Positions 8,479 through 18,364 of a DNA stretch of 37,681 bases are shown in pieces. Every line of letters begins with the position of its first letter. Position 1 is the stretch's first letter. The notes beneath the pieces were generated by a model. The model was given only the letters and a program-made list of their open reading frames with translations, ran no database searches and was not told the DNA's origin. Position numbers and translations under genes: made by a program. Origin of the DNA: Chlorobium sp. (GTDB lineage Bacteria; Bacteroidota; Chlorobiia; Chlorobiales; Chlorobiaceae); assembly GCA_005843815.1 (NCBI GenBank), contig SZYA01000075.1, positions 1 to 37,681 of the forward strand. Reading direction: 5' to 3'.

Positions 8479-8508
8479 TTGTACCATAATTGTAATTTTC
8501 GTTATACT
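8479..8508 (+). promoter_or_regulatory. Candidate sigma-70-type promoter for sucC
   Basis: TTGTAC (8479-8484) and TATACT (8503-8508) are separated by 18 bases, about 75 bases before the sucC start, inside the 196-base divergent region with batA. The -10 matches consensus at 5 of 6 positions, the -35 more weakly. No other structure was seen in this gap. Confidence 0.4.
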
Positions 8509-8582
8509 GCCATCTTTACACAATCTCTGCCCCCTCTGCTTGATCTGTGCAGAATATCGTCAGTAACTCAAGACCAATAAAT

Positions 8583-9761
8583 ATGAACATTCATGAATAT
8601 CAAGGCAAGGATATCCTGAGAAAATTCGGGGTTGCCGTGCCTAAAGGAATTGTGGCTTATTCGCCTGATGAAGCAAAACATGCGGCTGAGCAGCTTTTTG
8701 AGAAGACAGGGTCTCCTGTAGTCGTTGTGAAAGCGCAGATTCATGCTGGTGGCAGAGGGAAGGCTGGTGGGGTAAAACTCGCCAAATCACCCGAAGAGGC
8801 TTTTGATATCGCTTCGGCAATGATTGGTCTGACACTTGTCACTCACCAGACCGGCCCTGAGGGCAAAGAGGTGAGGCGGCTGCTGGTCGAAGAGGGAATG
8901 AATATCGAAAAAGAGTTTTATGTCGGCATTACTCTTGACCGCTCTACCTCAAAAAATGTTTTGATGATCTCAACCGAAGGCGGGATGGAGATTGAGAAGG
9001 TTGCTGAAGAGACTCCTGAAAGACTCCTGAAAATACAGATTGACCCACTTTTTGGCATGCAGGGTTTTCAGGCACGTGAAGCGGCATTTTTCCTTGGCCT
9101 TCAGGGCGATCAGTTCAGAAATGCGGTCGGTTTTATCACCGCCCTGTACAAGGCTTACACCTCTATTGACGCATCGCTGGCAGAGATCAACCCGTTGGTC
9201 ATCACCAAAGAGGGAACGGTAATTGCGCTCGACGCAAAAATCAATTTTGATGATAATGCACTCTATCGCCACAAGGATTTCCTTGAACTGCGCGATATCC
9301 ACGAAGAGGATCCTTTTGAGGTGGAAGCTTCAAAATCAAATCTCAACTATGTCCGCCTTGACGGCAATGTTGGCTGTATGGTCAACGGTGCTGGTCTTGC
9401 AATGGGCACCATGGATATGATCCAGCTCGCTGGAGGCAAACCAGCTAATTTCCTTGATGTTGGTGGCACAGCCAGTCCCCAGACCGTTGAAGAGGGATTC
9501 AAGATCATTTTGAGTGACAAAAATGTCAAGGCGATCCTTGTGAACATTTTTGGTGGCATTGTTCGTTGCGATCGTGTTGCGGCCGGCATTATCGAAGCTG
9601 CAAAAAAGATAGACCTGCACATCCCGGTTATTGTGCGGCTTGAAGGTACCAATGCACCAATCGCACAAAAAATGCTCGATGAGTCAGGATTGAATCTTAT
9701 TGCTGCGAAAGGGTTGCGGGATGCTGCGCAAAAGGTACAGGAAGCGTTGGCTGTCGCCTGA
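8583..9761 (+). CDS. sucC: Succinate-CoA ligase (ADP-forming) beta subunit
   Basis: 392 residues, full length. The start [17 protein letters not shown] is the canonical SucC N-terminus, so ATG 8583 is used although the frame is open to 8547. The ATP-grasp domain is recognisable from [16 protein letters not shown], and the C-terminal CoA-ligase domain from [19 protein letters not shown] and [16 protein letters not shown], which carry the nucleotide and phosphohistidine contacts. The enzyme interconverts succinate and succinyl-CoA with ATP. In a green sulfur bacterium it would run toward succinyl-CoA in the reductive TCA cycle. sucD is not adjacent; the alpha subunit must be encoded elsewhere. 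A hairpin terminator follows. Confidence 0.97.
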   Translation: MNIHEYQGKDILRKFGVAVPKGIVAYSPDEAKHAAEQLFEKTGSPVVVVKAQIHAGGRGKAGGVKLAKSPEEAFDIASAMIGLTLVTHQTGPEGKEVRRLLVEEGMNIEKEFYVGITLDRSTSKNVLMISTEGGMEIEKVAEETPERLLKIQIDPLFGMQGFQAREAAFFLGLQGDQFRNAVGFITALYKAYTSIDASLAEINPLVITKEGTVIALDAKINFDDNALYRHKDFLELRDIHEEDPFEVEASKSNLNYVRLDGNVGCMVNGAGLAMGTMDMIQLAGGKPANFLDVGGTASPQTVEEGFKIILSDKNVKAILVNIFGGIVRCDRVAAGIIEAAKKIDLHIPVIVRLEGTNAPIAQKMLDESGLNLIAAKGLRDAAQKVQEALAVA

Positions 9762-9802
9762 CCTCGCTCATGAAACGTTAGATCTCATTGGAGCAAACCT
9801 TC

Positions 9803-9836
9803 ACACCCTGCTGAGACTCTCATGCAGGGTGTTTGG
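9803..9836 (+). terminator. Terminator-like hairpin after sucC
   Basis: A perfect 9-bp stem, ACACCCTGC (9803-9811) with GCAGGGTGT (9824-9832), and a 12-base loop lie 42 bases after the sucC stop. The stem is GC-rich, but the T tract after it is short (TTTGG), so termination may be partial. Confidence 0.55.
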
Positions 9837-9896
9837 CTACAAGGTCACTCATAAATTATACCTCAGCAACATCACACAAACAAGGAGTTCCTACCA

Positions 9897-10349
9897 TTGA
9901 AACCGGTAAAATTATTAGCAGGCGCAGTAATCCTTTTTGCTGCCATTCAGATTGTCCCTTATGGCCGGGACCACAAAAACCCTCCGATCACTGGCGAACC
10001 TCAGTGGGATTCTCCTCGAACCCTGGAGCTCTTTAATCGTGCCTGCAAAGACTGCCACTCAAACAATACGGTCTGGCCATGGTATAGTTCTGTTGCACCG
10101 GCCTCATGGCTGACTCAGGTCGATGTCTCTTTCGGACGGGATGCATTCAACGTCTCTGAATGGGGACGGCCAGAGGAAAATGAAGGGGAAAAAGCTGCTG
10201 AAGAGGTAAGAAAAGGAAAAATGCCCGTGTTCATCTATCTGCCAGCTCATCCAGAAGCCAAGCTGAATGGTGCAGAAAAAGAGGAGCTGGTCAAGGGGTT
10301 GGTTGCAACATTCGGTGACAAAAAAAGTGCTGGTAAGGATAAAAATTGA
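9897..10349 (+). CDS. Haem-binding domain (c-type cytochrome-like) secreted protein
   Basis: 150 residues. The TTG start at 9897 is supported by AAGGAG 9 bases upstream; there is no closer ATG. An N-terminal hydrophobic stretch ([15 protein letters not shown]) is a signal peptide or membrane anchor. C50-K-D-C53-H54 is a covalent haem c site, followed by [18 protein letters not shown], characteristic of the Haem_bd family. Met109 in KGKMPVF is a candidate sixth ligand. The highly charged C-terminus ([17 protein letters not shown]) is soluble. It is likely a periplasmic electron carrier or haem protein; partners are unknown. Not obviously linked to sucC, which ends 135 bases upstream with a hairpin between them. 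Confidence 0.87.
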   Translation: MKPVKLLAGAVILFAAIQIVPYGRDHKNPPITGEPQWDSPRTLELFNRACKDCHSNNTVWPWYSSVAPASWLTQVDVSFGRDAFNVSEWGRPEENEGEKAAEEVRKGKMPVFIYLPAHPEAKLNGAEKEELVKGLVATFGDKKSAGKDKN

Positions 10350-10367
10350 GATTACAAGCAAAATGGA

Positions 10368-10390
10368 TGCTCCGCGATGAAAGCGGGGCA
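10368..10390. other. GC-rich hairpin between haem protein and M50 protease genes
   Basis: TGCTCCGC (10368-10375) and GCGGGGCA (10383-10390) pair over 8 bp with one G-T wobble and a 7-base loop. No T run follows, so it is not a classic terminator. It sits about 40 bases before the protease ATG. Confidence 0.35.
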
Positions 10391-10428
10391 CCGTGCCGCT
10401 CTCTTGCAAAAGTTTCAGCAATAAGGTT

Positions 10429-11457
10429 ATGAGTTCTTTAACTTCTTCCAGAAAAACCATTTTTGCCCGGCAGAACTACCTCCTTCATATAGCTCTGTTT
10501 CTCCTGACGGTACTGACAACACTCTGGGCAGGAACATTCTGGGGCGGACATCCTGTACATTTCGGCCCTTTTCCCGCCATGTTCAAAGCCCTTGCCACTG
10601 GCATCCCCTATTCAGCCTCGCTGCTCCTCTTTTTAGGAGTGCATGAGTTTGGCCATTTTTTTGCATCCATGCACCATCGTGTTCGGGCAACCCTCCCTTA
10701 CTTTATTCCCGCACCACTACTGCCATCTCTTCTCAGCCTTGGAACAATGGGAGCGGTCATCAAGGTAAAAGAGAGAATACCGGACACAAACGCTCTCTTC
10801 GATATTGGTATCGCCGGGCCAGCAAGTGGTTTTTTAGTATGCGTCGGGCTTTTGGTGTACGGTTTTTTGCATCTGCCTCCTGCTGAATTTATTTATTCCA
10901 TTCATCCTGAATACCTGACCAGGGATGGTTTGCTGGCAGCAGCGCCACCAGGCACTCTCATCCTCGGCAAAAATCTGCTCTGGACAGCACTTGAATACCT
11001 GATAGCTCCCAAAAACCTTCCCTCGATGACCGAGATGTACCACTACCCATTTCTCTTTACCGGATGGCTTGGTTCAATCGTCACTGCCCTGAATCTGCTT
11101 CCCGCAGGCCAGCTTGATGGCGGCCATATCATGTATGCCATGTTCGGCAGAAGGGGACACGCCATAGCCGCAAAAACATTTCTGATCTTTATCATCCTCC
11201 TTGGCTCTCCTGCTCTGCTTGAACTGCTCCTTTCGCTGCTCAAACCGGATGCTGTAGCACTGATTCCCCCGGTCATGCTGCAGTGGTCATGGTTCGGGTG
11301 GATTCTCTGGGCCTTCATCCTTTCTCGCCTGGTTGGATTGAACCATCCTCCAACCGGAGATGATCATCCGCTCAATGCTCCAAGAAAAGTATCCGGATGG
11401 GCCACTATTGCGATCTTTTGTGTAACATTTACCCCTGTACCTTTCGGAATAACCTGA
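10429..11457 (+). CDS. Site-2-protease family membrane metalloprotease (M50)
   Basis: 342 residues and several membrane helices. The zinc motif HEFGH lies at 72-76 within a hydrophobic helix, and the second metal site NLLPAGQLDGGH lies at 222-233, giving both catalytic signatures of the S2P/M50 family. A conserved FDIGIAGPASGFLV segment follows in between. No PDZ domain is present, unlike RseP. Such enzymes cut substrates inside the membrane, or in some bacterial and plastid (EGY-like) members have unclear substrates. ATG 10429 is preferred; GTG 10393 would add 12 residues with no better ribosome-binding site. Substrate unknown; family certain. Confidence 0.9.
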   Translation: MSSLTSSRKTIFARQNYLLHIALFLLTVLTTLWAGTFWGGHPVHFGPFPAMFKALATGIPYSASLLLFLGVHEFGHFFASMHHRVRATLPYFIPAPLLPSLLSLGTMGAVIKVKERIPDTNALFDIGIAGPASGFLVCVGLLVYGFLHLPPAEFIYSIHPEYLTRDGLLAAAPPGTLILGKNLLWTALEYLIAPKNLPSMTEMYHYPFLFTGWLGSIVTALNLLPAGQLDGGHIMYAMFGRRGHAIAAKTFLIFIILLGSPALLELLLSLLKPDAVALIPPVMLQWSWFGWILWAFILSRLVGLNHPPTGDDHPLNAPRKVSGWATIAIFCVTFTPVPFGIT

Positions 11458-11472
11458 AGGAACACAATTGCG

Positions 11473-12420
11473 ATGAACAGCTATAACATGATGGGAAGCC
11501 ATAAGCAGATCACCTGTGCCAACCGGGTGCTTGATCTCAGTGGGGGGGCAAAAATCATGGGCATCCTGAATACAACGCCTGATTCATTCTATGATGGCGG
11601 TGCGTTGCAGGGAGATGCTGGTCATGTCGATATAGATCGGTCACTTGATCATGCGCTTGCAATGCTTCGCGATGGCGCATCAATTATCGACATTGGTGGT
11701 GAATCGTCTCGACCGGGCGCGGAAAAAATTTCAGCAGCAGCGGAGATTGAGCGCACCGTGCCGCTCATTGCCCGACTGCGCCAATGCAGCGATGTGCTCA
11801 TCTCCATCGACACCTATAAAGCTGAGGTTGCCGCAGAGGCACTGAAGGCTGGCGCTGATATGGTGAATGATATTTCCGGTTTCACCTTTGACCCCGAGCT
11901 CCCTCTGGTTTGCCGGAAATATCAGGCTGCGGTGGTGTTGATGCACACACCCGTGATGCCCGGATTGATGCAGTGGAGCACTCTAACCAATTCCGGTGCA
12001 GATGATATTATTGCAAGGGTAAGCCGATTTCTCGCCAACTCCATTGCGCTTGCTGAACATCATTCGATTGAGAATATTATTATTGACCCGGGGTTTGGAT
12101 TCGGAAAAAGTGTTGCGGAAAATTTCCAGCTTTTGCGACACATGAACTCACTTTGCGAATTGGGAAGGCCAGTTCTTGTTGGTCTGTCGAGAAAATCTTT
12201 TCTGGGCCACGCCATTACTGCTCCAGGCGAAGAGACACCCCCGCCTGCAGAGCGACTTTCCGCCACCATTGCGGCGGAAACGATTGCATTGATACAGGGT
12301 ACCTCCATTTTGCGAGTGCACGATGTGCAGGCAGCAATGCAGTGTCTGCGTGTGGTGGAGAGCATCCGTGAATTGAGACCATCAAACCCTCACCGTTCAG
12401 ATGTATCTTTCAAAAATTGA
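11473..12420 (+). CDS. folP: Dihydropteroate synthase
   Basis: 315 residues, somewhat longer than the usual ~280. MGILNTTPDSFYDGG at 29-43 is the pterin-site loop 1; DIGGESSRPGA is loop 2; later motifs IDTYKAEVA, MVNDISGF, IIIDPGFGFGK, VGLSRKSFLG and the terminal RVHDV complete the TIM barrel. It joins p-aminobenzoate to 6-hydroxymethyl-dihydropterin diphosphate, the step blocked by sulfonamides. AAGGA lies 11 bases before ATG 11473; the ATGATG a few codons on could also serve. The 3' end overlaps smc by 20 bases, so the two are probably translationally coupled. The p-aminobenzoate supplier, the PabB-PabC fusion, is on the opposite strand in this window. Confidence 0.96.
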   Translation: MNSYNMMGSHKQITCANRVLDLSGGAKIMGILNTTPDSFYDGGALQGDAGHVDIDRSLDHALAMLRDGASIIDIGGESSRPGAEKISAAAEIERTVPLIARLRQCSDVLISIDTYKAEVAAEALKAGADMVNDISGFTFDPELPLVCRKYQAAVVLMHTPVMPGLMQWSTLTNSGADDIIARVSRFLANSIALAEHHSIENIIIDPGFGFGKSVAENFQLLRHMNSLCELGRPVLVGLSRKSFLGHAITAPGEETPPPAERLSATIAAETIALIQGTSILRVHDVQAAMQCLRVVESIRELRPSNPHRSDVSFKN

Positions 12421-15400
12421 GCTTTTTGGCTTCAAGAGCTTTGCTCATAAAGTCAGAATAAAATTTGACAAGGGGCTGACGGCAATCGTCGGCCCTAATG
12501 GATGCGGTAAAACCAATATTGTGGATGCCATGCGCTGGGTGCTCGGCGAGCAGAAGTCCTCGCTCCTGCGGTCGACAAAGATGGAGAATATTATTTTTAA
12601 TGGCTCCAAAAATCTCAAACCGCTCAGCCTCACCGAGGTCTCTCTGACTATCGAAAATACGAAAAATATTCTCCCGGTGGAATATACCGAGGTAACCGTC
12701 ACCCGACGTCTTTACCGCAACGGCGAGAGTGAATTCCTGTTAAACCAGGTACCCTGCAGGTTAAAAGATATTCTTGATCTTTTTACAGATACCGGCATGG
12801 GCAGCGATGCCTACTCGGTGATTGAGCTGAAGATGATTGAGGAGATTATCAGCAACAAAAGCGAAGAGCGACTGAAACTCTTTGAGGAGGCAGCGGGGAT
12901 TAACCGATATAAACAGCGACGCAAACAGACCTTCAAGCTGCTTGACAGCACCTCACAGGATCTCTCTCGTGTCGATGATGTTCTGGCAGAAGTTGAAAAA
13001 AAGGTAAAAAGCCTGAAGCTCCAAGTGAGAAAAGCTGAAAAGCTGAGGGAGCTGAAAATAAAGATTCGTGAGATTGATCTTGCTCTCTCCTGGCTCGCGA
13101 TGGATGAGTTCCGCGAAAAATTGGAGCCAATGCAGCAACGCATCAGGGCTGAGGAGTTGTTGCAGCAGGAGTGCACCGCCAGAATTGCCACTGAAGAGAG
13201 CATCGCTCAGGAGAGAGAGCTGCAACTGCTCCGGGAGGAGAGCGCTCTGTCGGAAACACAGAAAACAGTGAATGAAACGAACAAGCTCATTCATACTCTT
13301 GAAAAAGAGCTGCTGCAACATGAAGAGCATCAGAAAACTTTTGCCGCAGAGCGAGCGCGGACAGGGTCAATTATCAGCAGAAAGGAGCAGAAAATTGGCG
13401 AACAGGAGCAGCTCGAAGGAGAGTTGCTGCAACGCAAAGCTCCTTGTAAAAAAAAATGCAACGAGCTGCACGCCTCGTTTCAGACCCTTGTGACTGAACA
13501 CGATCAGCTCAATACGGTACTTGGGGAGCGGAGAGGTGAACTTGACCGAGAGCGCAGGCTCAGTGCCGAAGAGCAGAGTGCCGCCAACCATCTTGCCTTG
13601 ACCAAACAGAGCCTTGAATCGAAAAAAGAGTATTTGCGAACGACCGTTGCACGCCTTGAAACAAAAAAACTGACACTTCAGGAGAAACTGAAAAGCTTCA
13701 GCAAGGCTGAAAAGCCGCTTGCTGAAGAGCTTGCCCGAAAAACAACACAGATCGCTGATGCCAGAGATCGGGAAAGAGCAGTACAACTGAAGCAGCAGGA
13801 GGTAACCAACCAGCTCGAAGACAAAAAAGAGTATCTCCATCGGCAACGCTCCGTGCGCGACAAGCTGCAGAACCAGATTCTGCTTGCCAACTCAGTGCTC
13901 GACAATTTTGAGGGGATGCCAGAGGGCATTGGATTTCTTGAAAAGCAGAAAGGTGGAAAACCGGGAGTGGGCTGCCTGTCGGATCTGCTCTCACTTGAAG
14001 GTTCGTACCGCAAGGCGGTGAATGCTGCGCTGGGTGAAAGTATGAACTACTATGTCTGCAACTCGCTTCACGAGGCCAAAGAGGGGATTGCCTCACTGAC
14101 ACGCGCCCAAAAAGGAAAAGTTAATTTTCTTGTGCTGGAGCTTGTTACAAAAGGGATTGTCAATAATGATCCGAACATCAGTGGTGCAGAAAAAACTCTT
14201 GCCGTTATAAACCATCCTCCTGAACTGCACAACGCACTTCGGCTGCTGCTCGGCCAAAGCTACATTGTTCACGATCTTGGCATTGCCGAAAACCTTGCAC
14301 AGCTCTATCCTGACTGCTCATTTGTCACTATCGAAGGGGAAAAATTCGCCGGAAAGGGGCTGCTTTTTGGGGGAAGCTCAAAAAATAGTGAAGGGTTGCG
14401 GTTAGGGAAAAAAACCGAACGTGACCGCCTGCACAAGGAATTTGACTCTCTGGAAAAAGCAATCAAAAGGGAGGAGGAGGCTCTCCAGCATCTGAGCAAA
14501 GAGCTCGCCTCACTCAAAACAGTTGAACAACGCCGTGAGATTGAACTCCTGACAACAGAGCTGGGGACACTTGAAAAGAGAGCTGCCCGAATGGATGCTG
14601 AAAAAAGTGGCGTAAGCACGGAGATACAGCAGGCCGAAGAGGAGATTACTTTACTGCTTCTCCAGAGGAACAACTGCGACACTGAGATTGAGAGAATTTT
14701 GCCAACTATCAGCAGTAGTGCAGAAAAAGCCAGGGTCTACCGAGAAAAAATCCAGGCGCTTCAAGAGAAGCTCACGACCCTTGAAGCTCGCCATCACCAA
14801 CTTGGTCGCGACCTGCAAGCGCGCCAAAGCCTCTCTAAAGATGCTCTGCTCGACCTGGAAAAACTCAAAATCAGCATTGCAGGCGCAACAGAGAGCCGTG
14901 TAAGGCTCCATGAAGAGATCAAAAAACTGAACGCTGAAAAAGCTGCCGCTGAAAAGAGGCTCGCCACAGGAGTGGAAGCATCAGAACAAATGAAAAAGAG
15001 GCTTGAAGGGCAGCTTGTGGCCGCTGCCGGTCAACAGAACATGGTCAATACCCTCGAATCGGCATACCGGGAGCATCAGGCGCAGCAGCATGAAGCCCAA
15101 AGAACGCTCAGGGATCTGCGCAGAAAATATGAGGTGGGGCTGCAGCTTCTCTCTCTCCTCACCAACGAACGAATCCAGCTTGAGCACTCACTTGATCGGC
15201 TCTTCACCGAGGCCCGGTTAAAACACCATTGCGACCTTGCCGCCATGGCTGAACCACTTTTTGAGCCATCATTCGACAGGGCTGCGGCACAACAGCAGCT
15301 TGAAGCGCTGACCAAACAGCGAGAACAATTTGGCGCGGTCAATGAGCTTGCTCTTGAAGAGTATGAGGGTGAAAAAGGAAGACTCGATTTTCTCATGGAA

Positions 15401-15937
15401 CAGAAAGCTGATCTGCTCAGCGCCGAACAACAGCTCCGCTCCACCATTGAGGAGATCAACAAAACAGCCCTGCAGAAATTTGAAACGACCTTCCGTGAAG
15501 TGCGAAAAAACTTCATCTCCATTTTCAGGGAGCTTTTTGATCCTGAAGATGAAGTTGACCTGCTCATTCATGCTGAAGAAGATCCTCTCGATGCCCACAT
15601 TGAGATCGTTGCCAAACCGAAAGGGAAAAAACCGCTCTCCATAGAGCAGTTGAGTGGTGGTGAAAAGGCGTTGACCGCGCTTTCGCTGCTCTTTGCAATC
15701 TATCTGGTAAAACCCAGCCCCTTCTGCATTCTTGATGAAGTGGATGCTCCTCTGGACGATGCCAATGTCACCCGCTTCATTAAACTCCTGAAAAAATTTG
15801 AGAATAACACTCAATTCATTATTGTTACGCACAACAAAAAAACCATGGCATCCTGCCAGGCGCTGTACGGCGTGACCATGGAAGAGGAAGGGGTATCACG
15901 CCTGATACCCGTACGACTTGAAAAAATAAGGCTTTGA
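12401..15937 (+). CDS. smc: Chromosome segregation ATPase SMC
   Basis: 1178 residues, full length. Walker A GPNGCGKTNI lies near residue 32 after MYLSKIELFGFKSFA. Two long coiled coils flank a hinge at about 510-680 (GKPGVGCLSDLLSLEGSYRKAVNAALG; GEKFAGKGLLFGGSS). The C-terminal head has the signature LSGGEKALTALSLLFAI and Walker B CILDEVDAPLDDAN. SMC dimers entrap and extrude DNA with ScpA and ScpB to organise and segregate chromosomes. scpB is in this window but on the other strand 11 kb away; scpA is not seen. The overlap with folP and tight spacing to the HAD gene indicate one transcript. Confidence 0.98.
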   Translation: MYLSKIELFGFKSFAHKVRIKFDKGLTAIVGPNGCGKTNIVDAMRWVLGEQKSSLLRSTKMENIIFNGSKNLKPLSLTEVSLTIENTKNILPVEYTEVTVTRRLYRNGESEFLLNQVPCRLKDILDLFTDTGMGSDAYSVIELKMIEEIISNKSEERLKLFEEAAGINRYKQRRKQTFKLLDSTSQDLSRVDDVLAEVEKKVKSLKLQVRKAEKLRELKIKIREIDLALSWLAMDEFREKLEPMQQRIRAEELLQQECTARIATEESIAQERELQLLREESALSETQKTVNETNKLIHTLEKELLQHEEHQKTFAAERARTGSIISRKEQKIGEQEQLEGELLQRKAPCKKKCNELHASFQTLVTEHDQLNTVLGERRGELDRERRLSAEEQSAANHLALTKQSLESKKEYLRTTVARLETKKLTLQEKLKSFSKAEKPLAEELARKTTQIADARDRERAVQLKQQEVTNQLEDKKEYLHRQRSVRDKLQNQILLANSVLDNFEGMPEGIGFLEKQKGGKPGVGCLSDLLSLEGSYRKAVNAALGESMNYYVCNSLHEAKEGIASLTRAQKGKVNFLVLELVTKGIVNNDPNISGAEKTLAVINHPPELHNALRLLLGQSYIVHDLGIAENLAQLYPDCSFVTIEGEKFAGKGLLFGGSSKNSEGLRLGKKTERDRLHKEFDSLEKAIKREEEALQHLSKELASLKTVEQRREIELLTTELGTLEKRAARMDAEKSGVSTEIQQAEEEITLLLLQRNNCDTEIERILPTISSSAEKARVYREKIQALQEKLTTLEARHHQLGRDLQARQSLSKDALLDLEKLKISIAGATESRVRLHEEIKKLNAEKAAAEKRLATGVEASEQMKKRLEGQLVAAAGQQNMVNTLESAYREHQAQQHEAQRTLRDLRRKYEVGLQLLSLLTNERIQLEHSLDRLFTEARLKHHCDLAAMAEPLFEPSFDRAAAQQQLEALTKQREQFGAVNELALEEYEGEKGRLDFLMEQKADLLSAEQQLRSTIEEINKTALQKFETTFREVRKNFISIFRELFDPEDEVDLLIHAEEDPLDAHIEIVAKPKGKKPLSIEQLSGGEKALTALSLLFAIYLVKPSPFCILDEVDAPLDDANVTRFIKLLKKFENNTQFIIVTHNKKTMASCQALYGVTMEEEGVSRLIPVRLEKIRL

Positions 15938-15955
15938 GCGGTTTTTGGAGATGGT

Positions 15956-16657
15956 ATGCTGAAGAAACTGGTGTTATTTGATATCGACGGAACATTGCTC
16001 AACATGGGCGCCATAAACCGCAACGTCCTTGTTGATGCGCTCAGGGAGGTGTACGGCACCCCGGGAAGTGCGAATACCTGCAATTTTGCCGGCAAAATGG
16101 ACAGCAACATCATCTATGAGACCATGCAGAGCGCCGGTCTCTCCAATGCTGAAATTGCTGATAAATTTGAACAGGCAAAAAAAATCTATATCGAGATGTT
16201 CCGGGCCAGGGCAAAAGAGTCGGATGTTGTGTTGACAGAGGGCATCCGGGAACTCCTTGAAGAGTTGTCATCCCATGCAGAGCTGCTGCTTGGACTGCTG
16301 ACCGGAAATTTTGAAGCATCAGGACGGCACAAGCTGCATCTTCCGGAAATTAACCACTATTTCTCCTTTGGCGCTTTCGCTGATGATGGAGAGCATCGTA
16401 ACGATCTGCCACCAGTAGCCGTAGGTAAAGCATACCAACTCACGGGCAGACACTTTTCAGAACAAGATATTATCATTATCGGTGATACGGAGCACGATAT
16501 TGTGTGCGCCAGAGCTGTGAACGCAAAGTCCATTGCTGTGGCAACCGGCACCTATTCAACGGAGGAGCTCCAAAAACATCATCCGCACGTGCTGTATGAA
16601 AACTTGAGTCGCACGGATGTTGTTCTCAATGAAATCCTCCAATCCTCAATCAATTAA
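15956..16657 (+). CDS. HAD-superfamily hydrolase, phosphoglycolate phosphatase-like
   Basis: 233 residues. Motif I is D9-x-D11-G-T (LFDIDGTLL), with a helical cap domain up to about 90; motif II is LLTGNF, and motif III/IV is GKAYQL plus [15 protein letters not shown]. This is a subfamily-I HAD phosphatase with a C1 cap, resembling phosphoglycolate phosphatase or beta-phosphoglucomutase relatives. The substrate cannot be fixed from sequence. GGAG lies 6 bases before ATG 15956, and the gene follows smc by 18 bases. No HAD link to SMC function is known, so co-transcription may be incidental. Confidence 0.85.
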   Translation: MLKKLVLFDIDGTLLNMGAINRNVLVDALREVYGTPGSANTCNFAGKMDSNIIYETMQSAGLSNAEIADKFEQAKKIYIEMFRARAKESDVVLTEGIRELLEELSSHAELLLGLLTGNFEASGRHKLHLPEINHYFSFGAFADDGEHRNDLPPVAVGKAYQLTGRHFSEQDIIIIGDTEHDIVCARAVNAKSIAVATGTYSTEELQKHHPHVLYENLSRTDVVLNEILQSSIN

Positions 16658-16668
16658 CTGCTCTTTTA

Positions 16669-17184
16669 ATGAAGACCTACAGACGGCAAATCCGTGAAAA
16701 AATTTTACAGGCACTCTACACCATTGAAATACGGGATACCGATATAGACTCTGCGGCTGGCTGGCTGTTGACCGAGGAGATTCTTGCAGATGCCAATGCG
16801 ATGAAGTTTTTCAATCTGCTTCTGAACAGCATCAAGGAGCATAAAGAGGAGATTGACCGTTATATCGTGAAGCATACCTTCAACTGGGATATGAGCCGCA
16901 TTGCGATCATTGACAAAAACATCATTCGTATGGCCTTGACTGAAATTCTCTACTGCGAAGATATTCCTCCCAAAGTTTCAATCAATGAAGCGATTGAAAT
17001 AGCAAAGAAATTCAACAGCACCGACAAGAGCAGCAAGTTTGTCAACGGAATTCTTGATGCTATTTTCAATGATCTGAAAGCTGCAGGGCTGGTTCATAAA
17101 AACGGAAGAGGACTGATTGACCAATCCGTGGCAAAGCTTCAGAAAACAGAGAGTGATGCTGAGACAACCTCTCTTGATAACTGA
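16669..17184 (+). CDS. nusB: Transcription antitermination factor NusB
   Basis: 171 residues, all-helical. It opens with [17 protein letters not shown], and contains the typical [32 protein letters not shown], then [16 protein letters not shown] and [10 protein letters not shown]. NusB with NusE/S10 binds boxA RNA and keeps RNA polymerase processive through rRNA operons. The C-terminal ~20 residues ([18 protein letters not shown]) extend beyond the fold and look disordered. Spacing of 11 bases from the HAD gene and 12 to the nth ATG supports an operon. Confidence 0.95.
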   Translation: MKTYRRQIREKILQALYTIEIRDTDIDSAAGWLLTEEILADANAMKFFNLLLNSIKEHKEEIDRYIVKHTFNWDMSRIAIIDKNIIRMALTEILYCEDIPPKVSINEAIEIAKKFNSTDKSSKFVNGILDAIFNDLKAAGLVHKNGRGLIDQSVAKLQKTESDAETTSLDN

Positions 17185-17196
17185 GAGGAGTTGCCG

Positions 17197-17829
17197 ATGA
17201 CCCCTGAAGAGAAGATTGTTTATCTCAATGAAGCGCTTGGCCTCAACTATCCGCATCCGAAAAGCGAGTTGCAGTACGACAGCCCCTTTCAGTTGCTTGT
17301 GGCCACCATACTTGCGGCCCAGTCTACGGATAAACAGGTGAACATTATTACCCGTGAACTTTTTCGTCGTGCACCCGATGCTGAGAGTATGAGCGTCATG
17401 GAGCTTGATGAGGTGAAAAGTTTTGTGCGCTCGGTCAACTATTTCAACAACAAGGCGAAAAACATCCTTGAAGTGAGCCGCATCGTGATGGAGCGTTATC
17501 AGGGAGAGGTGCCTGCAACGAGGGAGGAGCTTGAAACCCTGCCAGGCGTTGGCAGAAAAACTGCAAACGTGGTACTCGGCAACGCATTCGGCCAACCAGT
17601 GATGCCGGTGGACACCCATGTCCACCGCGTTGCAAACAGAATCGGTCTGGTACAAACCACAAAAGTTGAACAGACCGAAATTGAGCTGATGAAGATTATT
17701 CCCGAAGCGTGGGTTATTGACTTTCATCACTATCTGCTGCTGCACGGACGTTACACCTGCAAGGCAAAAAAGCCGGAGTGTGCACACTGTACGGCCAGCA
17801 GCATTTGCGATTATCCTGAGAAAAATTAA
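17197..17829 (+). CDS. nth: Endonuclease III, DNA glycosylase/AP lyase
   Basis: 210 residues, normal length. The helix-hairpin-helix LPGVGRKTANVVLG contains catalytic Lys121, and the catalytic Asp139 lies in MPVDTHVHRV. The [4Fe-4S] loop is complete: Cys188, 195, 198 and 204 (C-x6-C-x2-C-x5-C). It removes oxidised pyrimidines and cuts the resulting abasic site in base-excision repair. ATG 17197 is chosen over TTG 17191 because GAGGAG ends directly before the TTG and gives a good 6-base spacing to the ATG. Its stop overlaps the stop of the opposite-strand gene by 4 bases. Confidence 0.97.
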   Translation: MTPEEKIVYLNEALGLNYPHPKSELQYDSPFQLLVATILAAQSTDKQVNIITRELFRRAPDAESMSVMELDEVKSFVRSVNYFNNKAKNILEVSRIVMERYQGEVPATREELETLPGVGRKTANVVLGNAFGQPVMPVDTHVHRVANRIGLVQTTKVEQTEIELMKIIPEAWVIDFHHYLLLHGRYTCKAKKPECAHCTASSICDYPEKN

Positions 17830-18275
17830 CCCAGCTCCACCCTGGTGTCAACGGCATAGATCCACTCACCCTCCGGACGATGGCGGTTTCCTGCCCACAG
17901 CTCGAGGGTAACACCTTGAGTGGAAAAGACGGGCGAGGTAAAAATTTCAATCTGATAATAGAGTTCGTCGAGCAGGTCGTCCCAAACCTGTGCAAGAGAT
18001 CCGGCATAAGCCTCTCCTGCCTCCAGCATTCCCAGCTCCGGCTTGAAATAGTCGCTGAGATAGATGAAACTGTCGGGCATCAGAAATCCTCCCCTGAAGG
18101 TGCCCCTGGCACGCTTGAGACCAGGAACTTCAACCCAGAATTCAAGCAGGGCATCTGCGGTGAGCTTGCCGTCACTGGCCAACTTTTCCAGAAGCTGCTG
18201 TACGGTCTGGCGAATGAGCACTTTGTTCTTCTCAGTAAGCTCATGCATTACAAAATCGGGAGTATGGTCGCGCAT
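17826..18275 (-). CDS. Uncharacterised 149-residue protein
   Basis: A soluble protein without signal peptide. The N-terminal half is helical (ELTEKNKVLIRQTVQQLLEKLASDGKLTADALLEFW); the middle has FRGGFLMPDSFIYLSDYF, then a helical LAQVWDDLLDELYYQIEIF, and the C-terminus is beta-rich (GVTLELWAGNRHRPEGEWIYAVDTRVEL). It is acidic with clear codon-like amino-acid use, so it is likely real. I do not recognise the family. It is tail-to-tail with nth, sharing TTAA so that both stop codons lie in the same four bases. The ATG at 18275 or at 18248 could be the start. Confidence 0.72.
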   Translation of the reverse strand: MRDHTPDFVMHELTEKNKVLIRQTVQQLLEKLASDGKLTADALLEFWVEVPGLKRARGTFRGGFLMPDSFIYLSDYFKPELGMLEAGEAYAGSLAQVWDDLLDELYYQIEIFTSPVFSTQGVTLELWAGNRHRPEGEWIYAVDTRVELG

Positions 18276-18364
18276 GGTGGGTGAATTGTCGGTTATTGAA
18301 CAGGTTTAATGGGTGAATATAGGGTTATTTCGGGGTTACTTCAATTGGTTGTTTTTTTCAGGAG

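Noticed and set aside
8583..9896. Expected sucD after sucC
   Set aside because: Looked for and absent; the next gene is an unrelated haem protein behind a hairpin.
15269..15832. 187-codon open frame on the minus strand
   Set aside because: Antisense to the SMC head domain; product is Phe-rich and shows no family motif.
16978..17787. 269-codon open frame on the minus strand
   Set aside because: It is antisense to nusB and nth, which are unmistakable; the product is rich in Cys, His and Phe with no domain.
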